From Kalmanozyma brasiliensis GHG001 (Eukaryota > Basidiomycota > Ustilaginomycetes > Ustilaginales), in the NCBI RefSeq assembly GCF_000497045.1, contig NW_015961959.1:620001-684000 (forward strand): a stretch of DNA of 64,000 nucleotides, read 5' to 3'. Positions 29,148 through 39,299 of this stretch are shown here, piece after piece (the first letter of the stretch is position 1; every line of letters begins with the position of its first letter). Both the position numbers and the translations under genes were made by a program. The notes below the pieces were generated by a model. The model worked only from the letters and a program-made list of their open reading frames with translations, was not told the origin of the DNA and did no database searches.

Positions 29148-30893
29148 ATGGCGTCAGCAATTCAAGATCAAGACCCCAGCTCGTCGTCGTCCTCGGAAGC
29201 ATCGACGAGCTACAAGTCGAGACTGCCGGACAAGAAGACGTTCATCGCAACGCTTTCCGGCGGCGCCTTTGTCGTTGGTCTCACGGGTGCGACCATCTAT
29301 GGGTTGCGCAAGGCAAAGTTGCAGGCGTTGAAGGAGGCACAGAAGCTAGCGGAGGTATCACAGAGTGGATCGCTTGCGAGAGCGACAGCGTCGGCAGGCG
29401 GTGCGCGCGCGGCGGTGCCAGCTTCGTTGTCGCGGACCGACAGGCAGGCAGAGGCGAGAAGAGTAGAAGAGTTGAGCGAAGCGGAAGCCGGCGGTTCCAC
29501 GAGTGCGATGGGATTGTTTCGTCAGATGAATGCTGCCATCTTGAACCCGTCAAAAAGGGCAAGCGTTGCAACAGAGGTGGGAGGGACGAGAGCACCAACG
29601 TCCGTGTTTGACGACGAGACGGGCGCTCTACCTAGTGTGCTTCGTAGGCGAGCGCCAGCTCCGTCTGTATCGTCGACATCGCGATCTGTACCACCATCAC
29701 CGATCCTTGCATCGAGCCCATCTTCAGCTACATCATCGTCAGCAGCAACTCTCTCAAACCCCACCGACCCAAAAATCGACTACAGCGAGATGGACTCCAC
29801 ACTCGACTTCCTCGGCCTGTCTAGTCCTGTGCCCCTCGAAGAGCAGCGTCGGATGAAAGCCCTCGACGAGGCTGTCAGCAACGAAGACCCACCTCGAGGC
29901 TTCTTCCAATCCCCAGTTGGTCTCTCACTCAAAGCGTTCTTCATCGCCACATCCATCGTGACCTTTTCCACGCTCGCCACTCTCGAACTCACCAAATGGG
30001 CGCTAGGTGTCAAGACGATGGACGAATTCGTAATCGCCATGACGAAGATCATCCCTAGCCGGGCACGCGGCGAGGGAGCGCAGGAGGGTGCTGCCCCGCA
30101 CATGCGCGTTCAGCGGGATGCATGCGAGTCGACCAGCGCAGCAAGTGAAGCGGCAGCAGCGCCAAAATCGGTCGATCAAGCTCTGACGGATCTGAGCAAC
30201 GCCACGAGCTTCGAAGAATGGGTCTCGACCCTGCGCAATCAGCTCGACAGCGAACGCGATTTCGAAGTCTCGCGTCGTTTCGCCCATCTTAACCCCAGCA
30301 ACAGCAACGACTCCACCTCCTCTTCACGTGGGTACGTCGCCCACTCCGTGTTGGAGAAGGAGGACGGCTCGCTCTTCGCCATCTCCCCCCTCCTACCAGG
30401 CACAGCCTTCGCCATGGGGTTGATCTCGGGCATGCTGACGAGCGGCAAACGAGCAGGGCTCGTGTTCATGGCGGAGAATGCCCATCGTCTGCCGGATACC
30501 GTGCAGGGTTGGTACTTCTACAGCAAGACCAAGAACTACAAGGTTCTGCTGGGCGCGGCGAAGGGCGGACTGCGACAGGGTGTCAGGCTGGGACTGTGGA
30601 CGACTGGGTTCTGCTTTGCCGAGCGCGCGGCGGAATTGACCAGATCGGCGGTTCAAGAGCAGTTGGGGACGAGAGAGGGAGAGAGGAAGAGGGTGGTCGG
30701 CCACTGGACGGACGGTGCGATCGCAGGAGTGGGGACGGCAGCGGTAGCGACAGGGCTGTATAGGCTGCCAAGGGCGAGCGCCGTCAGGGTGTTCCAGCTG
30801 GGACTGCTGGCGGGCGCAAGCACGGGCGGCATCAGAGATCTGCAGGAGAGACTGGTCAAGGAGGACATTGGTGGTGTTGCCAGTCATACCTAG
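29148..30893 (+). CDS. TMEM242-like plus TIMMDC1/Tim17-like fusion membrane protein
   Basis: A 581-residue protein, one uninterrupted frame from the ATG at 29148. The N-terminal half resembles TMEM242 (DUF1358). One membrane segment at 31-52 follows DKKTF (IATLSGGAFVVGLTGATIYG) and a second lies at 259-281. The second is followed by WALGVKTMDEFVIAMTKIIP, close to the TMEM242 ending W-ALGVHSM-F-MQ-IFP. A disordered linker separates the two segments. The C-terminal half (about 415-565) has four Gly-rich hydrophobic segments of Tim17/TIMMDC1 type, including GAAKGGLRQGVRLGLWTTGF and GAIAGVGTAAVATGLYRLPR. TMEM242 and TIMMDC1 both assist assembly of inner-membrane respiratory complexes in animals, so a mitochondrial assembly role is likely but inferred. 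It is convergent with the OBAP gene (155 nt). Confidence 0.7.
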   Translation: MASAIQDQDPSSSSSSEASTSYKSRLPDKKTFIATLSGGAFVVGLTGATIYGLRKAKLQALKEAQKLAEVSQSGSLARATASAGGARAAVPASLSRTDRQAEARRVEELSEAEAGGSTSAMGLFRQMNAAILNPSKRASVATEVGGTRAPTSVFDDETGALPSVLRRRAPAPSVSSTSRSVPPSPILASSPSSATSSSAATLSNPTDPKIDYSEMDSTLDFLGLSSPVPLEEQRRMKALDEAVSNEDPPRGFFQSPVGLSLKAFFIATSIVTFSTLATLELTKWALGVKTMDEFVIAMTKIIPSRARGEGAQEGAAPHMRVQRDACESTSAASEAAAAPKSVDQALTDLSNATSFEEWVSTLRNQLDSERDFEVSRRFAHLNPSNSNDSTSSSRGYVAHSVLEKEDGSLFAISPLLPGTAFAMGLISGMLTSGKRAGLVFMAENAHRLPDTVQGWYFYSKTKNYKVLLGAAKGGLRQGVRLGLWTTGFCFAERAAELTRSAVQEQLGTREGERKRVVGHWTDGAIAGVGTAAVATGLYRLPRASAVRVFQLGLLAGASTGGIRDLQERLVKEDIGGVASHT

Positions 30894-31048
30894 TCGGCGG
30901 AGAAAGCAATAGCATACGGCATTGCGACACAAAGTTGATGCGGAAGAATGAGTGTGATTGCGATGCAGGGAACCGAAAGGACGATGCTTGGCTCGACTCG
31001 ATCGGATGCAGGAGACAAGAATCGGACCGACAAGGCTGCTGTCCTTGC

Positions 31049-31869
31049 CTATGCAGGACGAACAGGACGTTCCTCGGCAGTGAACTGGAGCACCTTGCCC
31101 GTGCGCAGATACTGGTCGGCAGCATCGTTCGGCACGTACGACTCGGTGAGCTTCTCCTGCCTCTGCTTCCTTTTGAGCTCCGTGTTGACGCCATAGAGTT
31201 TGTCGCGAGCCTCGATCTGCTTGCTTGGCACTCCGTCGTACTTGGGGTCGATGGGCATCATCAATCGAGGCGGGCCCAGCGGCACGTCACTGGTTGGAGG
31301 ATGCCAGGTGTGACTGTCGTGGGTTCGTTTTTCGGGTCGAATATGTATGCATGCAAGCGAAAGTGAGACATTTGTAGCTTTCTTTCTTGTGGACTCCGAC
31401 GATGCCGAACCACTTACATTGCTTTTCCGTAGAGCTTCTTGACCTTGGCCAAGACCGCGAGCTCTGCAGCATCAGGCACGGCGCCGCCTGTTGCACCGTC
31501 GCCGGCGACGGCCTTGACTGCGTCCTCGGCGGTCTTGACGGCTGCAGCTGCGCTTTCGGCGACGACGCCAGCCCTTAGGCCGATAAGAGCCAGGGTGCCA
31601 TTCATGACCTCGTGCACGTGAGAGTGCCAGTACTTCTTCTCGTCCTCCGGTAGGGCTAGGAACTTGGATTCGGAGATCATGTACTCGACTCCGATGAGCT
31701 TGGCATCCGCACGGTCCGAGTCGTAGATGAGACATTGAAAGTGGTCGCCCGTGAGGTTGCAGGCACAGTAGTGGACTGAGGGGACAATGTCGCCTCGCTC
31801 GTCGGCGACGACGTGAAAGGCGTGCAGCGATTGGTGGATCTTGTCGACGGGCGCAAAGACGTTGACCAT
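31049..31869 (-). CDS. oil-body-associated protein-like (DUF1264), spliced
   Basis: Two exons: 31869-31418 and 31313-31049, with a 104-nt intron from GTAAGT to CACGACAG. The product has 238 residues. The junction restores KKLYGKAIHTWHPP followed by PLGPPRLMM, matching the plant pattern YGK-x-W-TW...PLG-P-LMM. Exon 1 has PVDKIHQSLHAFHVVADE, HYCACNL, DHFQCLIYDSDRADAKLIGV, EYMISESKFLALPEDEKKYW and HSHVHEV, all hallmarks of DUF1264/OBAP. Residues 110-140 form an Ala/Val-rich insert. The family is associated with plant seed oil bodies but its biochemistry is unknown, and lipid-droplet association here is an inference. Smut fungi store lipid in droplets. The ATG at 31869 has A at -3 and G at +4. 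Confidence 0.87.
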
Positions 31870-33428
31870 GTTGGGCGAGCTTGCTTGGGATGAGCTGGTG
31901 TTGGTGGTCTGGTCCGAGGCTCAAATGGCATTGAACCCCTCACATTCTTAAGTCACTCCAGCAACGACTGAGCCATGTTACCCGCCATCTCATGCTCAGT
32001 CAGCATGATCATGGGTCTTGATCCCATCCGTACAGTCATCAGAGGCACAATGTGATCTTAGCGCAGAAGAAGGATGAGTAATACGTTCGCTACGAGAAGA
32101 CCCTGACCGGTCCCCTAGCCATGCAAAAGAAAGTTTAAATCTCGAGCGCATCCTCGTGGTGAGCGGTCGAGAACTACTAGTCTATTGTGTTCGGGTGCTG
32201 CATGCTCGATTGTTGCCAGCTCCGATGGCTCACATGCCGGACGCTGATTCCTCGATGGCGAGGTTGCCGAGAGTGACCAGCAACGCGGACGAACCCGGCG
32301 GCAGGTTCTGAGGAGGTGAGGCTAGGCCTGCGACGGCAGAGACACGACTGTGAAAGCGCCTGCACAGTCGCGTTGTCCAGCAGCGAGCTCACTTAATGCG
32401 ATGATTGTGAGAAACATTTTGCATGCTATTGTCTTTGCTCCCCTGGTGTCCTTGGTGATACTGATGAGGACAATGAAGACGCAGGCAATGCGGGCCTTGC
32501 TAAGTTCATCCGGAACCACGCCGTCAAAGCGGCCATGTGCTGGGAGCAAGGCTGCGTCGTGGATAGCAAACCAAAGAAGCTTCGAATGATGCGGTTGTGA
32601 GCAGCCGAAGCACAACGCTGCGTGAGTACTTTGATACTGCAGACGAGAGCTGCATCGCATGGTCATCGACAGCTTTGAAGCGCCGCACCAATCCACGAAT
32701 TCGGTGCGAACTGCAGAGAGAAGCGGCGTCGAGCTTTGTTCTGCGGTACTCGTGCTCGCTTGCATGCATGCATTGGCATCGATCGTGATTTGCTCTGACC
32801 ATGTTTGCGTGGAAGCGAGCGTCTCACATGAACCTCATCGATGTCTCAGACGTGTTTCTCGTTGCGCACCGCTCGTTTGCTCGCAAAGTGTGCCTGATGG
32901 ATGATGATGGAGGCCTTGCCTTTACTGTAGCTTGTCAGGGAAATCGCGGGCGACTTCCGGCGCTTTGTCAAAATTCAGTTTCTGGCGGTTTTCTGGTCTG
33001 GACCCTTTCGAGGCTCAAAAAGGCTCAGTCGCTTCTCCTCTCTCTCTCCCCTAGCCAGACCGGCTTTTTGCCTCTTTGCCGGGACAAGCAGGGCTCAGCG
33101 CAGAAGCGAGCCAGAGAGGAACCGATTTGTCGGTGAGTGAATCGACTGCAGTCACACTACTGCACCCCTTCGATTCTCCGCAGATCTCGATTGAGACTAG
33201 GCTCCCTCTGCATCTCAACCCGCCCGACCAAGAGCCGATGCGAAACTTGACTTTGCTCTCTCTGTCTCTCTCTCTCACACCATCACTTGCTCCTTCTCTC
33301 TGCTTCTCCCATCCTCATTGCATCGCCTTGACATATCCGCAACACTCTTCTTGCCACACTCGACCACCACCGCCCGACCTATTAGATTCGACGACACCCG
33401 CCCCTGATGCTCTCGCTCATCTCTTAAG
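31870..33428. other. 1.5-kb gene-free stretch, upstream of Zn2Cys6 gene
   Basis: Promoter of the OBAP gene on the left and long upstream region of the regulator on the right. It has only short frames without recognisable content. A CT-rich microsatellite lies at 33256-33276. Long leaders are common for fungal regulators; a non-coding transcript cannot be judged by eye. Confidence 0.5.
33256..33276. repeat. CT-rich microsatellite
   Basis: A near-perfect CT dinucleotide run with one G interruption, 150 nt upstream of the Zn2Cys6 ATG, in a generally pyrimidine-rich leader. Confidence 0.6.
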
Positions 33429-36400
33429 ATGCCTTCGCATGGCACTCCTCGTCCACACATCGACCCACCATCAATTCCTTACTCAACCATGTCGGCTCGT
33501 TCCTTCTCACCGCCAGCGCCGATGCGTCGGTCTTACTACGACTATCCTCACCACGCCCAGCCTCACCACCTCCCCCACCCTGATCATCGCCGCCCATCAC
33601 ATCATCATGCTCCTCTTGCCGAGTTGCATTCGCACCATGGTCGCGTCGACATCATATCTCCCGCCTCCACCTCCGCCCACTCTGCTGCTGCTCCGTATGC
33701 CCATCAGCCCACTTCCGCTACACTACCTCCCTCGGTACAGCGACCCATGCACCAACTTGTCCCGGAACAGCAACTCCAACTCGCCAATATCCATCGCTTC
33801 ACTCCTTCTTGCTCGAGATGTCGCCAAAAGAAGCTCAAGTGCGACACCAACTTACCATGCAATCAGTGCATTGCAAAGGGCGTGCACGACGATTGCCGCA
33901 AGGATTCCAGAGTACCTCGAGGCAGGAAGCGTCCCAAACTCGCACCCACGAGCTCTTCTGAAAAGCCCGAGGATGAGATCGCTTCGCTTCGCAGCCGCGT
34001 CAAAGAGCTCGAGCAGATGCTAGCAAGAGGCAATCCAGCACGCGATCCACCTCAGCCTCCTTCACCTTCCGCCAGCCGACACCCTTCCGACAAGCAAGCG
34101 CTCTCCTCACGCAAACTCGGAACAAGTTCGCGTGCTTCTCACACCACAGCACCCTCGGATGCCGGCCACAGCCGCTCACGCGACCGTTACAGTCCCACAT
34201 CGCCTTCCTTCGATTCAGACGAAGAGGAGCCGGGCGAGACAGAGACTTCGCTCGTCGCCCTCGAGAAGCTCGCTGCCTCGGATCCTCGCGTCAGCGAGCC
34301 CGGTCACGGCAAAGCCATGCACAAGCACATCAACAGCGTGCTCCCCAGTCGCATCTCTCGTAGCGCCACAAATGTCCACCCTGGCACCATCAACGAGCGT
34401 ATCGACATCCTCGCCACCGCAAAGCGTCTCTTGCCCGAAAAGCATATCGTCGATGCGCTTATCCATACCTTCAACCTTCGCTGCCACAACCTGGTCGGGC
34501 GCATCGTCCACATGCCTTCTTTCAGCAAAGACGTCGACTTTCTTGTTCAAGCCTCTGTTGAAGAATTGCTCACCTCGCCACTAGACATGCACGACCTCGC
34601 TCGCGCCCTCATCATCCTGCGTCTCGGCATGCGCTTCTACCCTTGGAAAGGCGGCATGTTCACTGACGACACTACACCAGAGTTCATTGCCATCAACGCG
34701 CTCAAGAACAGGGGCGATGATGTCTCGTTGCAATGGCTCAATGTTGCAAAGAGAGCTCTGGCTGTGGATCGCACCTTCAGCCTCGCCTCGCTCAAAGCGA
34801 TCCAGACAGCTCTTCTCATGATCCTCGATGGACGCGACTCTGCGGCGTATCTTCGCATGCTCCTGCGCATCTCGATTCAGACTGCCCTCGACATGGGCCT
34901 GCATCGTCTCGGCAATGCCATGCCCTCCTCCAACAACCTCGAGGACGACATTGTGCAGCTCGAGTCCGGTGTGCGCATCTGGTGGTACCTCGTTGTCAAA
35001 GATTGGTGTTCAGCGCAACGCGAAGGCGCCTACACCATCCATCCGTCTCAGATGACCACGCGCAAACCGCTCCACACCACCGACGACCGACTCTCCGACG
35101 GGCGCACCGACGAGATCTCGCGCGACCAGCACTGCGAGACCTCCTACACGCTGTGTCAAATCGAACTCGCCAACATCATCCGCGAATCCATCGACCTGCG
35201 CAACGAGCAGTCCACCCTCGGAGGCGCCTACGACGTCATCTCGCCCAACAACAAGAAGCTGCTCCACGTCAAGCTCGAGACGTTCCTTTCCGATCTTCCT
35301 CCGTTCTACCGGCTGGAGAGCACCGAGATGCGCCCGGGCGTGCTGGCGGTCCAACGCAGCCTGTTGCATCAGCAGACGTTTGATGTGTTGCTCAAGCTCA
35401 ATCGACGGAGTCTATCGTCGTACAGCGAGCGGGCGACGTGTGCGTTGCTGGCCGAGCAGATCGTTTCGACGCAAAAGTTGCTCAGGAGCGTGTGTCCGGT
35501 GATCGATGGGTTCTGGGTCAACTTCCTGCATCTGTTCGGGGCGACGTTGACACTGACGATTTCCTTGTTGCTGGACGAGGAGATGGAGGGGGAGACGCGG
35601 GGGAGGAGGAGGGACAAGGTGGAGGGGGCGCTGACGACGATGCGCGAGACTCCGGGGTCCGACCGGGGGAGTCGCATTATCGAGACGCTGCTGGAAGAGG
35701 AGCAGCGGCAGTGGGAGGCGGGTTCGGGGCGCAAGTCGCTCGACCTGGCCGCGCTGACCCGGCGGATTATCGCTCAGACTGCGGAGCTTCCAGACTTGCC
35801 CGGACGATTCGACGGCGAAGCGTCGAGCAGCGACGCGCGGGCCCAGACGCTGCTCTGGGATCTGACACCAGACGAATCGGTCATTCCTGCTTTTGCCTCG
35901 TCTTGGGGCGCCACCGCGCTGCTCGACCCAACGGACCCGACGGGAATTCTGACATTGCTGCCGCAGCCCGCGGCGCACTCGGCGAGTGCGAGCGGCTCGG
36001 TGTTCACGCAAAATCAGGACCGACCTGCGCGCTCGTACGAGCACAGCCTGCGACCGTGGCAGGAGCCATCGCGTGGCGAAGCGGACGAGAACAACTTGTG
36101 GGGATGGGTGTTCGACCAGGCTGCGCTGGTGGGTGGACCCGAACCGCCCGTTGAAGGTGCGCCGGTCGCACGGAAGGCGAGTATCGATGCTCCCCTGCCG
36201 GCAGGTTCGCCATCGAAAGGCCTCGCCCAGATCGGACAGGGTGAGAATGGACGTCGCACATCGAAAAGTCCTACCGAACACTCCGGCCTGTCGCAGGCAA
36301 GGTACGCCCCCCAACCCGCTTACCGTAGCCCATCGGTGCTGTCCCCACCCCAACCGCTCGCCGCCCACGTGCCAGAAGAGGCACGCTCCAAACCAACCGG

Positions 36401-36443
36401 CCCTTACGCCCAACCCCGATTCTGGCCCGCTAACCACCACTAA
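33429..36443 (+). CDS. Zn2Cys6 fungal transcription factor
   Basis: A 1004-residue nuclear regulator. The His/Pro/Ser-rich N-terminus is followed by a Zn2Cys6 cluster CSRCRQKKLKCDTNLPCNQC, then IAKGVHDDC, with cysteines at about 128, 131, 138, 144, 147 and 156. Next come a basic linker RVPRGRKRPK and a short coiled coil (EDEIASLRSRVKELEQML) for dimerisation. A fungal-specific transcription factor domain spans about residues 330-560, with GRIVHMPSFSKDVDFL and LRISIQTALDMGLHRLG, the usual sugar/nitrogen-regulator type middle region. The C-terminal 250 residues are disordered and Pro/Ser-rich. I cannot assign target genes: no linked pathway genes are nearby. The ATG at 33429 is the first in frame; a second lies at codon 21. 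Confidence 0.93.
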   Translation: MPSHGTPRPHIDPPSIPYSTMSARSFSPPAPMRRSYYDYPHHAQPHHLPHPDHRRPSHHHAPLAELHSHHGRVDIISPASTSAHSAAAPYAHQPTSATLPPSVQRPMHQLVPEQQLQLANIHRFTPSCSRCRQKKLKCDTNLPCNQCIAKGVHDDCRKDSRVPRGRKRPKLAPTSSSEKPEDEIASLRSRVKELEQMLARGNPARDPPQPPSPSASRHPSDKQALSSRKLGTSSRASHTTAPSDAGHSRSRDRYSPTSPSFDSDEEEPGETETSLVALEKLAASDPRVSEPGHGKAMHKHINSVLPSRISRSATNVHPGTINERIDILATAKRLLPEKHIVDALIHTFNLRCHNLVGRIVHMPSFSKDVDFLVQASVEELLTSPLDMHDLARALIILRLGMRFYPWKGGMFTDDTTPEFIAINALKNRGDDVSLQWLNVAKRALAVDRTFSLASLKAIQTALLMILDGRDSAAYLRMLLRISIQTALDMGLHRLGNAMPSSNNLEDDIVQLESGVRIWWYLVVKDWCSAQREGAYTIHPSQMTTRKPLHTTDDRLSDGRTDEISRDQHCETSYTLCQIELANIIRESIDLRNEQSTLGGAYDVISPNNKKLLHVKLETFLSDLPPFYRLESTEMRPGVLAVQRSLLHQQTFDVLLKLNRRSLSSYSERATCALLAEQIVSTQKLLRSVCPVIDGFWVNFLHLFGATLTLTISLLLDEEMEGETRGRRRDKVEGALTTMRETPGSDRGSRIIETLLEEEQRQWEAGSGRKSLDLAALTRRIIAQTAELPDLPGRFDGEASSSDARAQTLLWDLTPDESVIPAFASSWGATALLDPTDPTGILTLLPQPAAHSASASGSVFTQNQDRPARSYEHSLRPWQEPSRGEADENNLWGWVFDQAALVGGPEPPVEGAPVARKASIDAPLPAGSPSKGLAQIGQGENGRRTSKSPTEHSGLSQARYAPQPAYRSPSVLSPPQPLAAHVPEEARSKPTGPYAQPRFWPANHH

Positions 36444-36597
36444 CACTATTCAGACGCTCTAATTACGCCACCGTGATCCTGTGTACTACTCTTATGTATT
36501 TCTACTCTTACCAATATGACTCTACGATAGTCTCGCACTCGATTCTCACGCGTGGATAGGTCAATGAATGGGGCATCTGAATTCGTAGATGGAGAAC

Positions 36598-38748
36598 TTA
36601 ATGATTGTTGCTGGCGCCGCTCTTTGTAATCGCCACAGCAGCGAGCACTGCTACGCCCAAGAACCCGATGGCCGCCGGCAGCGCGAGATCCTTCGGGAGT
36701 ACGCCGAAGAGCAGCTCTTCATCGCGCTTCTTCTTGCTGCTGCTCTTGTGGGGCTCGTCGTCGACGTGGGCGTCCTTCTCCTCCTCCTCGGCGAGGCTGG
36801 GCAGTTGGGCTTCTGCAGAGGGGCGCTTCTTCGCCGGCACCGCAGACGTGGTGCGCGTAGCCCCCGACCATCCTCGTCCACCTTGCAGTTGCAGCACGAC
36901 CCGATCCCGCCCTTGCTTGCGTGCGGTCTTGACCGAATCCTGCACATCCCCGTCGGCGGTGATCAGCACTACATCGTCCTCGTCGTCCGTGTAGGACAGT
37001 TGGAAGTCGTTTGGATCCGGAATTTCGGCTGCGGGTGTGGTGGGGACTGCGTCCCCGTTGGCTTCGCCAATGTCGTACGCTGCAACCGAGGGAGCGGGGT
37101 CGAAGAACGGATCACCGCCGAGTTTGATGCACACAATCTCGCGGATGGTCTCGTAACTGTCGTAGCGGGCTTGGAAGCGATGCGTCCTTCCGGACGGTGT
37201 GACGAATTTGAACAGATACGTTCCGTCATCCGCCTCAACGGCCGCGGAGGAAGGGACACCGACAGCGCTCGCCCCGTCATCGCCGTTGACCGGTTGGCCG
37301 ACCGCACTGGCCGAGTCGTTCGGGTAGAGGTCCGAGGCGACGTCCATCGGGTTACCGTTGATCTTGCTGGGCGTAGGTGGCTCGAATTGGGATTCCGAGG
37401 GACGGTGACTGCCGGATACGGCGGACTCGTCATCGCCCGTCGTAGAGGTCGTTTGACCGAACGAGTTCCAAAAGCGGTTCCACATGGGTCCACCAGCGGC
37501 TCCGTCGGCTCCAGCTTGCTCGTCGTTCATGCTGTTGATCTGCTCGAGCGTCGCGTAGGTGAGCTTGAGAACGTCGACGATGCCGACGAGCCGGCTGTCG
37601 ACGTCGACGACGGGGAGGTTGAGGTAGCGTCCGTCGTGCATCTTGCGCAGCGCCTCTTGGATTGTGAGGGAAGGAGGGGCGGTGTCGGGGTGAGGAGTCA
37701 TGACGCGGACGACGGAGCACGTCTTGGGGTCAAGACCGGCAGCGATGACACGGAGGACGACATCTTTGGAGGTGAAGATGCCGGCGATCTTGCCGGAAAC
37801 CGCGCCGGCGCCACCGAATTGACCTGGACCGGAGCCGGTCGACTCCATGACACAGACGGCGGTGGTGTGGTGCTCCTTCATGAGCTTTGCTGCCTCGCGG
37901 ACGGTGGTGCGGACACCGACACAGCAGGGGAGCGTTCGTGAGTCGAGGATGGAAGAAAGATCGGGAATGCTCATCTTCTGTCGCAGCGCTTCGATGTACG
38001 ACAGCATGGCCTGTTGAGGACCGGCAGAGCCGCCCCACTCGCTCTGAACACCTTCGAGAGCGTTGTAAAGCTTCTGGGACGAGCCGTGCGCGCGCTCGAG
38101 CTTCTCGAGGGCTTCGTAGAAGACCTTGGCGATGTCGAGCAGACCGACGACATCGCCATCCTCGTTGCAGACGGGCAAGTGACGGAATCCGCGGGTGACC
38201 ATGGTGTTGAGCGCCTCGGTGGCCGAGGTGGTGTCGCGGGTGACCATGGGTGAGCGGGTCATGATAGCCGAAACAGGCGTGTTGCGTGCGTCCAGACCAG
38301 CAGAGACGACGCGGAAGGCCAGATCCTTGGCGGTAAAGATACCGGCGAGGTGCTCATCCTCATCGACGACGAGTACGCAGTCGGTGCGCTTGGCTGCACA
38401 CAGCTGACTGGCATCAGCGACGCTGATCGACTGTGGGACCGTCAGCGCGGGCAGAGGTCGAAGCGCGGAGACCGTTCCGGCGGCAGCAGCAGGGGGCCTC
38501 GTGGTGCGCTTGGATCGTCGGGAGGACATGGGAGTGGAAGGCTTGCCCGACTTGCGCTGGAGCTCGCCTTCGATCTTCTTGCGGATGGCCTCGTCGCGCT
38601 TCGACTGGCGCTTGCGCGTGTCGGTAGCAAAGGCGCTGCCGGCGCCGCTCATGGTGGACATGGTGTTGGAGCGTGGGAGGTTGGTAGAGGTCTGCAAGGG
38701 GCTAGGAGATTGATCCTCTTGACGAGAGGGGAGCGGAATACGCGACAT
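36598..38748 (-). CDS. four-CBS plus PB1 domain protein (Mug70-like), tail-anchored
   Basis: A 716-residue protein. The N-terminal 90 residues are Ser/Arg-rich. Two CBS pairs follow, at about 101-215 and 265-400, with LAGIFTAKDLAFRVVSAGLD, PVCNEDGDVVGLLDIAKVF, IAGIFTSKDVVLRVIAAGLD and LPVVDVDSRLVGIVDVLKL. CBS pairs usually bind adenosyl nucleotides. A PB1 domain at about 540-640 starts YLFKFVTPSGRTHRF. The C-terminus has one hydrophobic segment (LPAAIGFLGVAVLAAVAI) six residues before the end, a tail anchor by position. This arrangement is known from the fission-yeast protein Mug70 and its fungal relatives, whose role is unclear. The frame extends upstream only to a TTG at 38916, so the ATG at 38748 is used. 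It is convergent with the Zn2Cys6 gene (154 nt). Confidence 0.87.
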   Translation of the reverse strand: MSRIPLPSRQEDQSPSPLQTSTNLPRSNTMSTMSGAGSAFATDTRKRQSKRDEAIRKKIEGELQRKSGKPSTPMSSRRSKRTTRPPAAAAGTVSALRPLPALTVPQSISVADASQLCAAKRTDCVLVVDEDEHLAGIFTAKDLAFRVVSAGLDARNTPVSAIMTRSPMVTRDTTSATEALNTMVTRGFRHLPVCNEDGDVVGLLDIAKVFYEALEKLERAHGSSQKLYNALEGVQSEWGGSAGPQQAMLSYIEALRQKMSIPDLSSILDSRTLPCCVGVRTTVREAAKLMKEHHTTAVCVMESTGSGPGQFGGAGAVSGKIAGIFTSKDVVLRVIAAGLDPKTCSVVRVMTPHPDTAPPSLTIQEALRKMHDGRYLNLPVVDVDSRLVGIVDVLKLTYATLEQINSMNDEQAGADGAAGGPMWNRFWNSFGQTTSTTGDDESAVSGSHRPSESQFEPPTPSKINGNPMDVASDLYPNDSASAVGQPVNGDDGASAVGVPSSAAVEADDGTYLFKFVTPSGRTHRFQARYDSYETIREIVCIKLGGDPFFDPAPSVAAYDIGEANGDAVPTTPAAEIPDPNDFQLSYTDDEDDVVLITADGDVQDSVKTARKQGRDRVVLQLQGGRGWSGATRTTSAVPAKKRPSAEAQLPSLAEEEEKDAHVDDEPHKSSSKKKRDEELLFGVLPKDLALPAAIGFLGVAVLAAVAITKSGASNNH

Positions 38749-39299
38749 CCACGGCGAGTTCGAGGTGGGTGTTAGTGGTGAGGAGGGAGAGGGCAGATGG
38801 GGAATGACAATAGCACGATAGCGCGGAGAGTGTAGGACTGTACGGAGCTGGAAAGCCAGGAGAGCGGGCGTGTGCGTGTGTTGTGGTTGCGATTGTGATT
38901 GCGGACGAGCAAGCAAGGCGCTGCGGCTCAGTAAAGTGTGACATTTTGTGAGTGTTATTTTGGCCGCTGGGCTGGCTGCCTTTCAACAGGGACAAGCAAC
39001 ACTCACTGCTCAACTGCCCGTGTTCTCCCAGAGGCGGAGAGGCTAACCTTACTCAGTCTTTGTGTTGATCTCTCGCTTGCTCTCTCGCCGAACAAAGTCA
39101 CGTGTAAATTTCGCATCCTAACCTTACGTAGGTGTAACACTCCAACATTTTTCGCTCGCTTCTCTTAAGCGAATTGCTCAGCACCGTCTTGCCAACTTTC
39201 GTGAACCCTTTCCTTCTTCATCAGTCACCTACATCTCGCCAGCATCACACTAACGCCCTCCTTAGTGCATAGTGCATAACTCGCACGCCAATCGTCATC
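38749..39299. promoter_or_regulatory. divergent promoter region CBS-PB1 gene / RBG1
   Basis: 551 nt. It holds a direct repeat CTAACCTTAC at 39043-39052 and 39118-39127, and a CACGTG box at 39099-39104, all nearer RBG1. Confidence 0.5.
39043..39127. repeat. 10-bp direct repeat CTAACCTTAC around a CACGTG box
   Basis: Two exact copies, 75 nt apart, with CACGTG (39099-39104) between them, 170-260 nt upstream of the RBG1 ATG. CACGTG is the generic bHLH site (Pho4, Cbf1 in yeast). Regulatory use is inferred. Confidence 0.4.

Noticed and set aside
31287..31496. 69-codon frame across the OBAP intron
   Set aside because: It is the read-through of the intron between the two OBAP exons in another frame; the spliced model restores the family alignment.
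36589..37941. 450-codon plus-strand frame opposite the CBS/PB1 gene
   Set aside because: Antisense shadow of a well-supported gene; its Val/Arg/Gly-rich composition is typical of reverse reading of GC-rich coding DNA.
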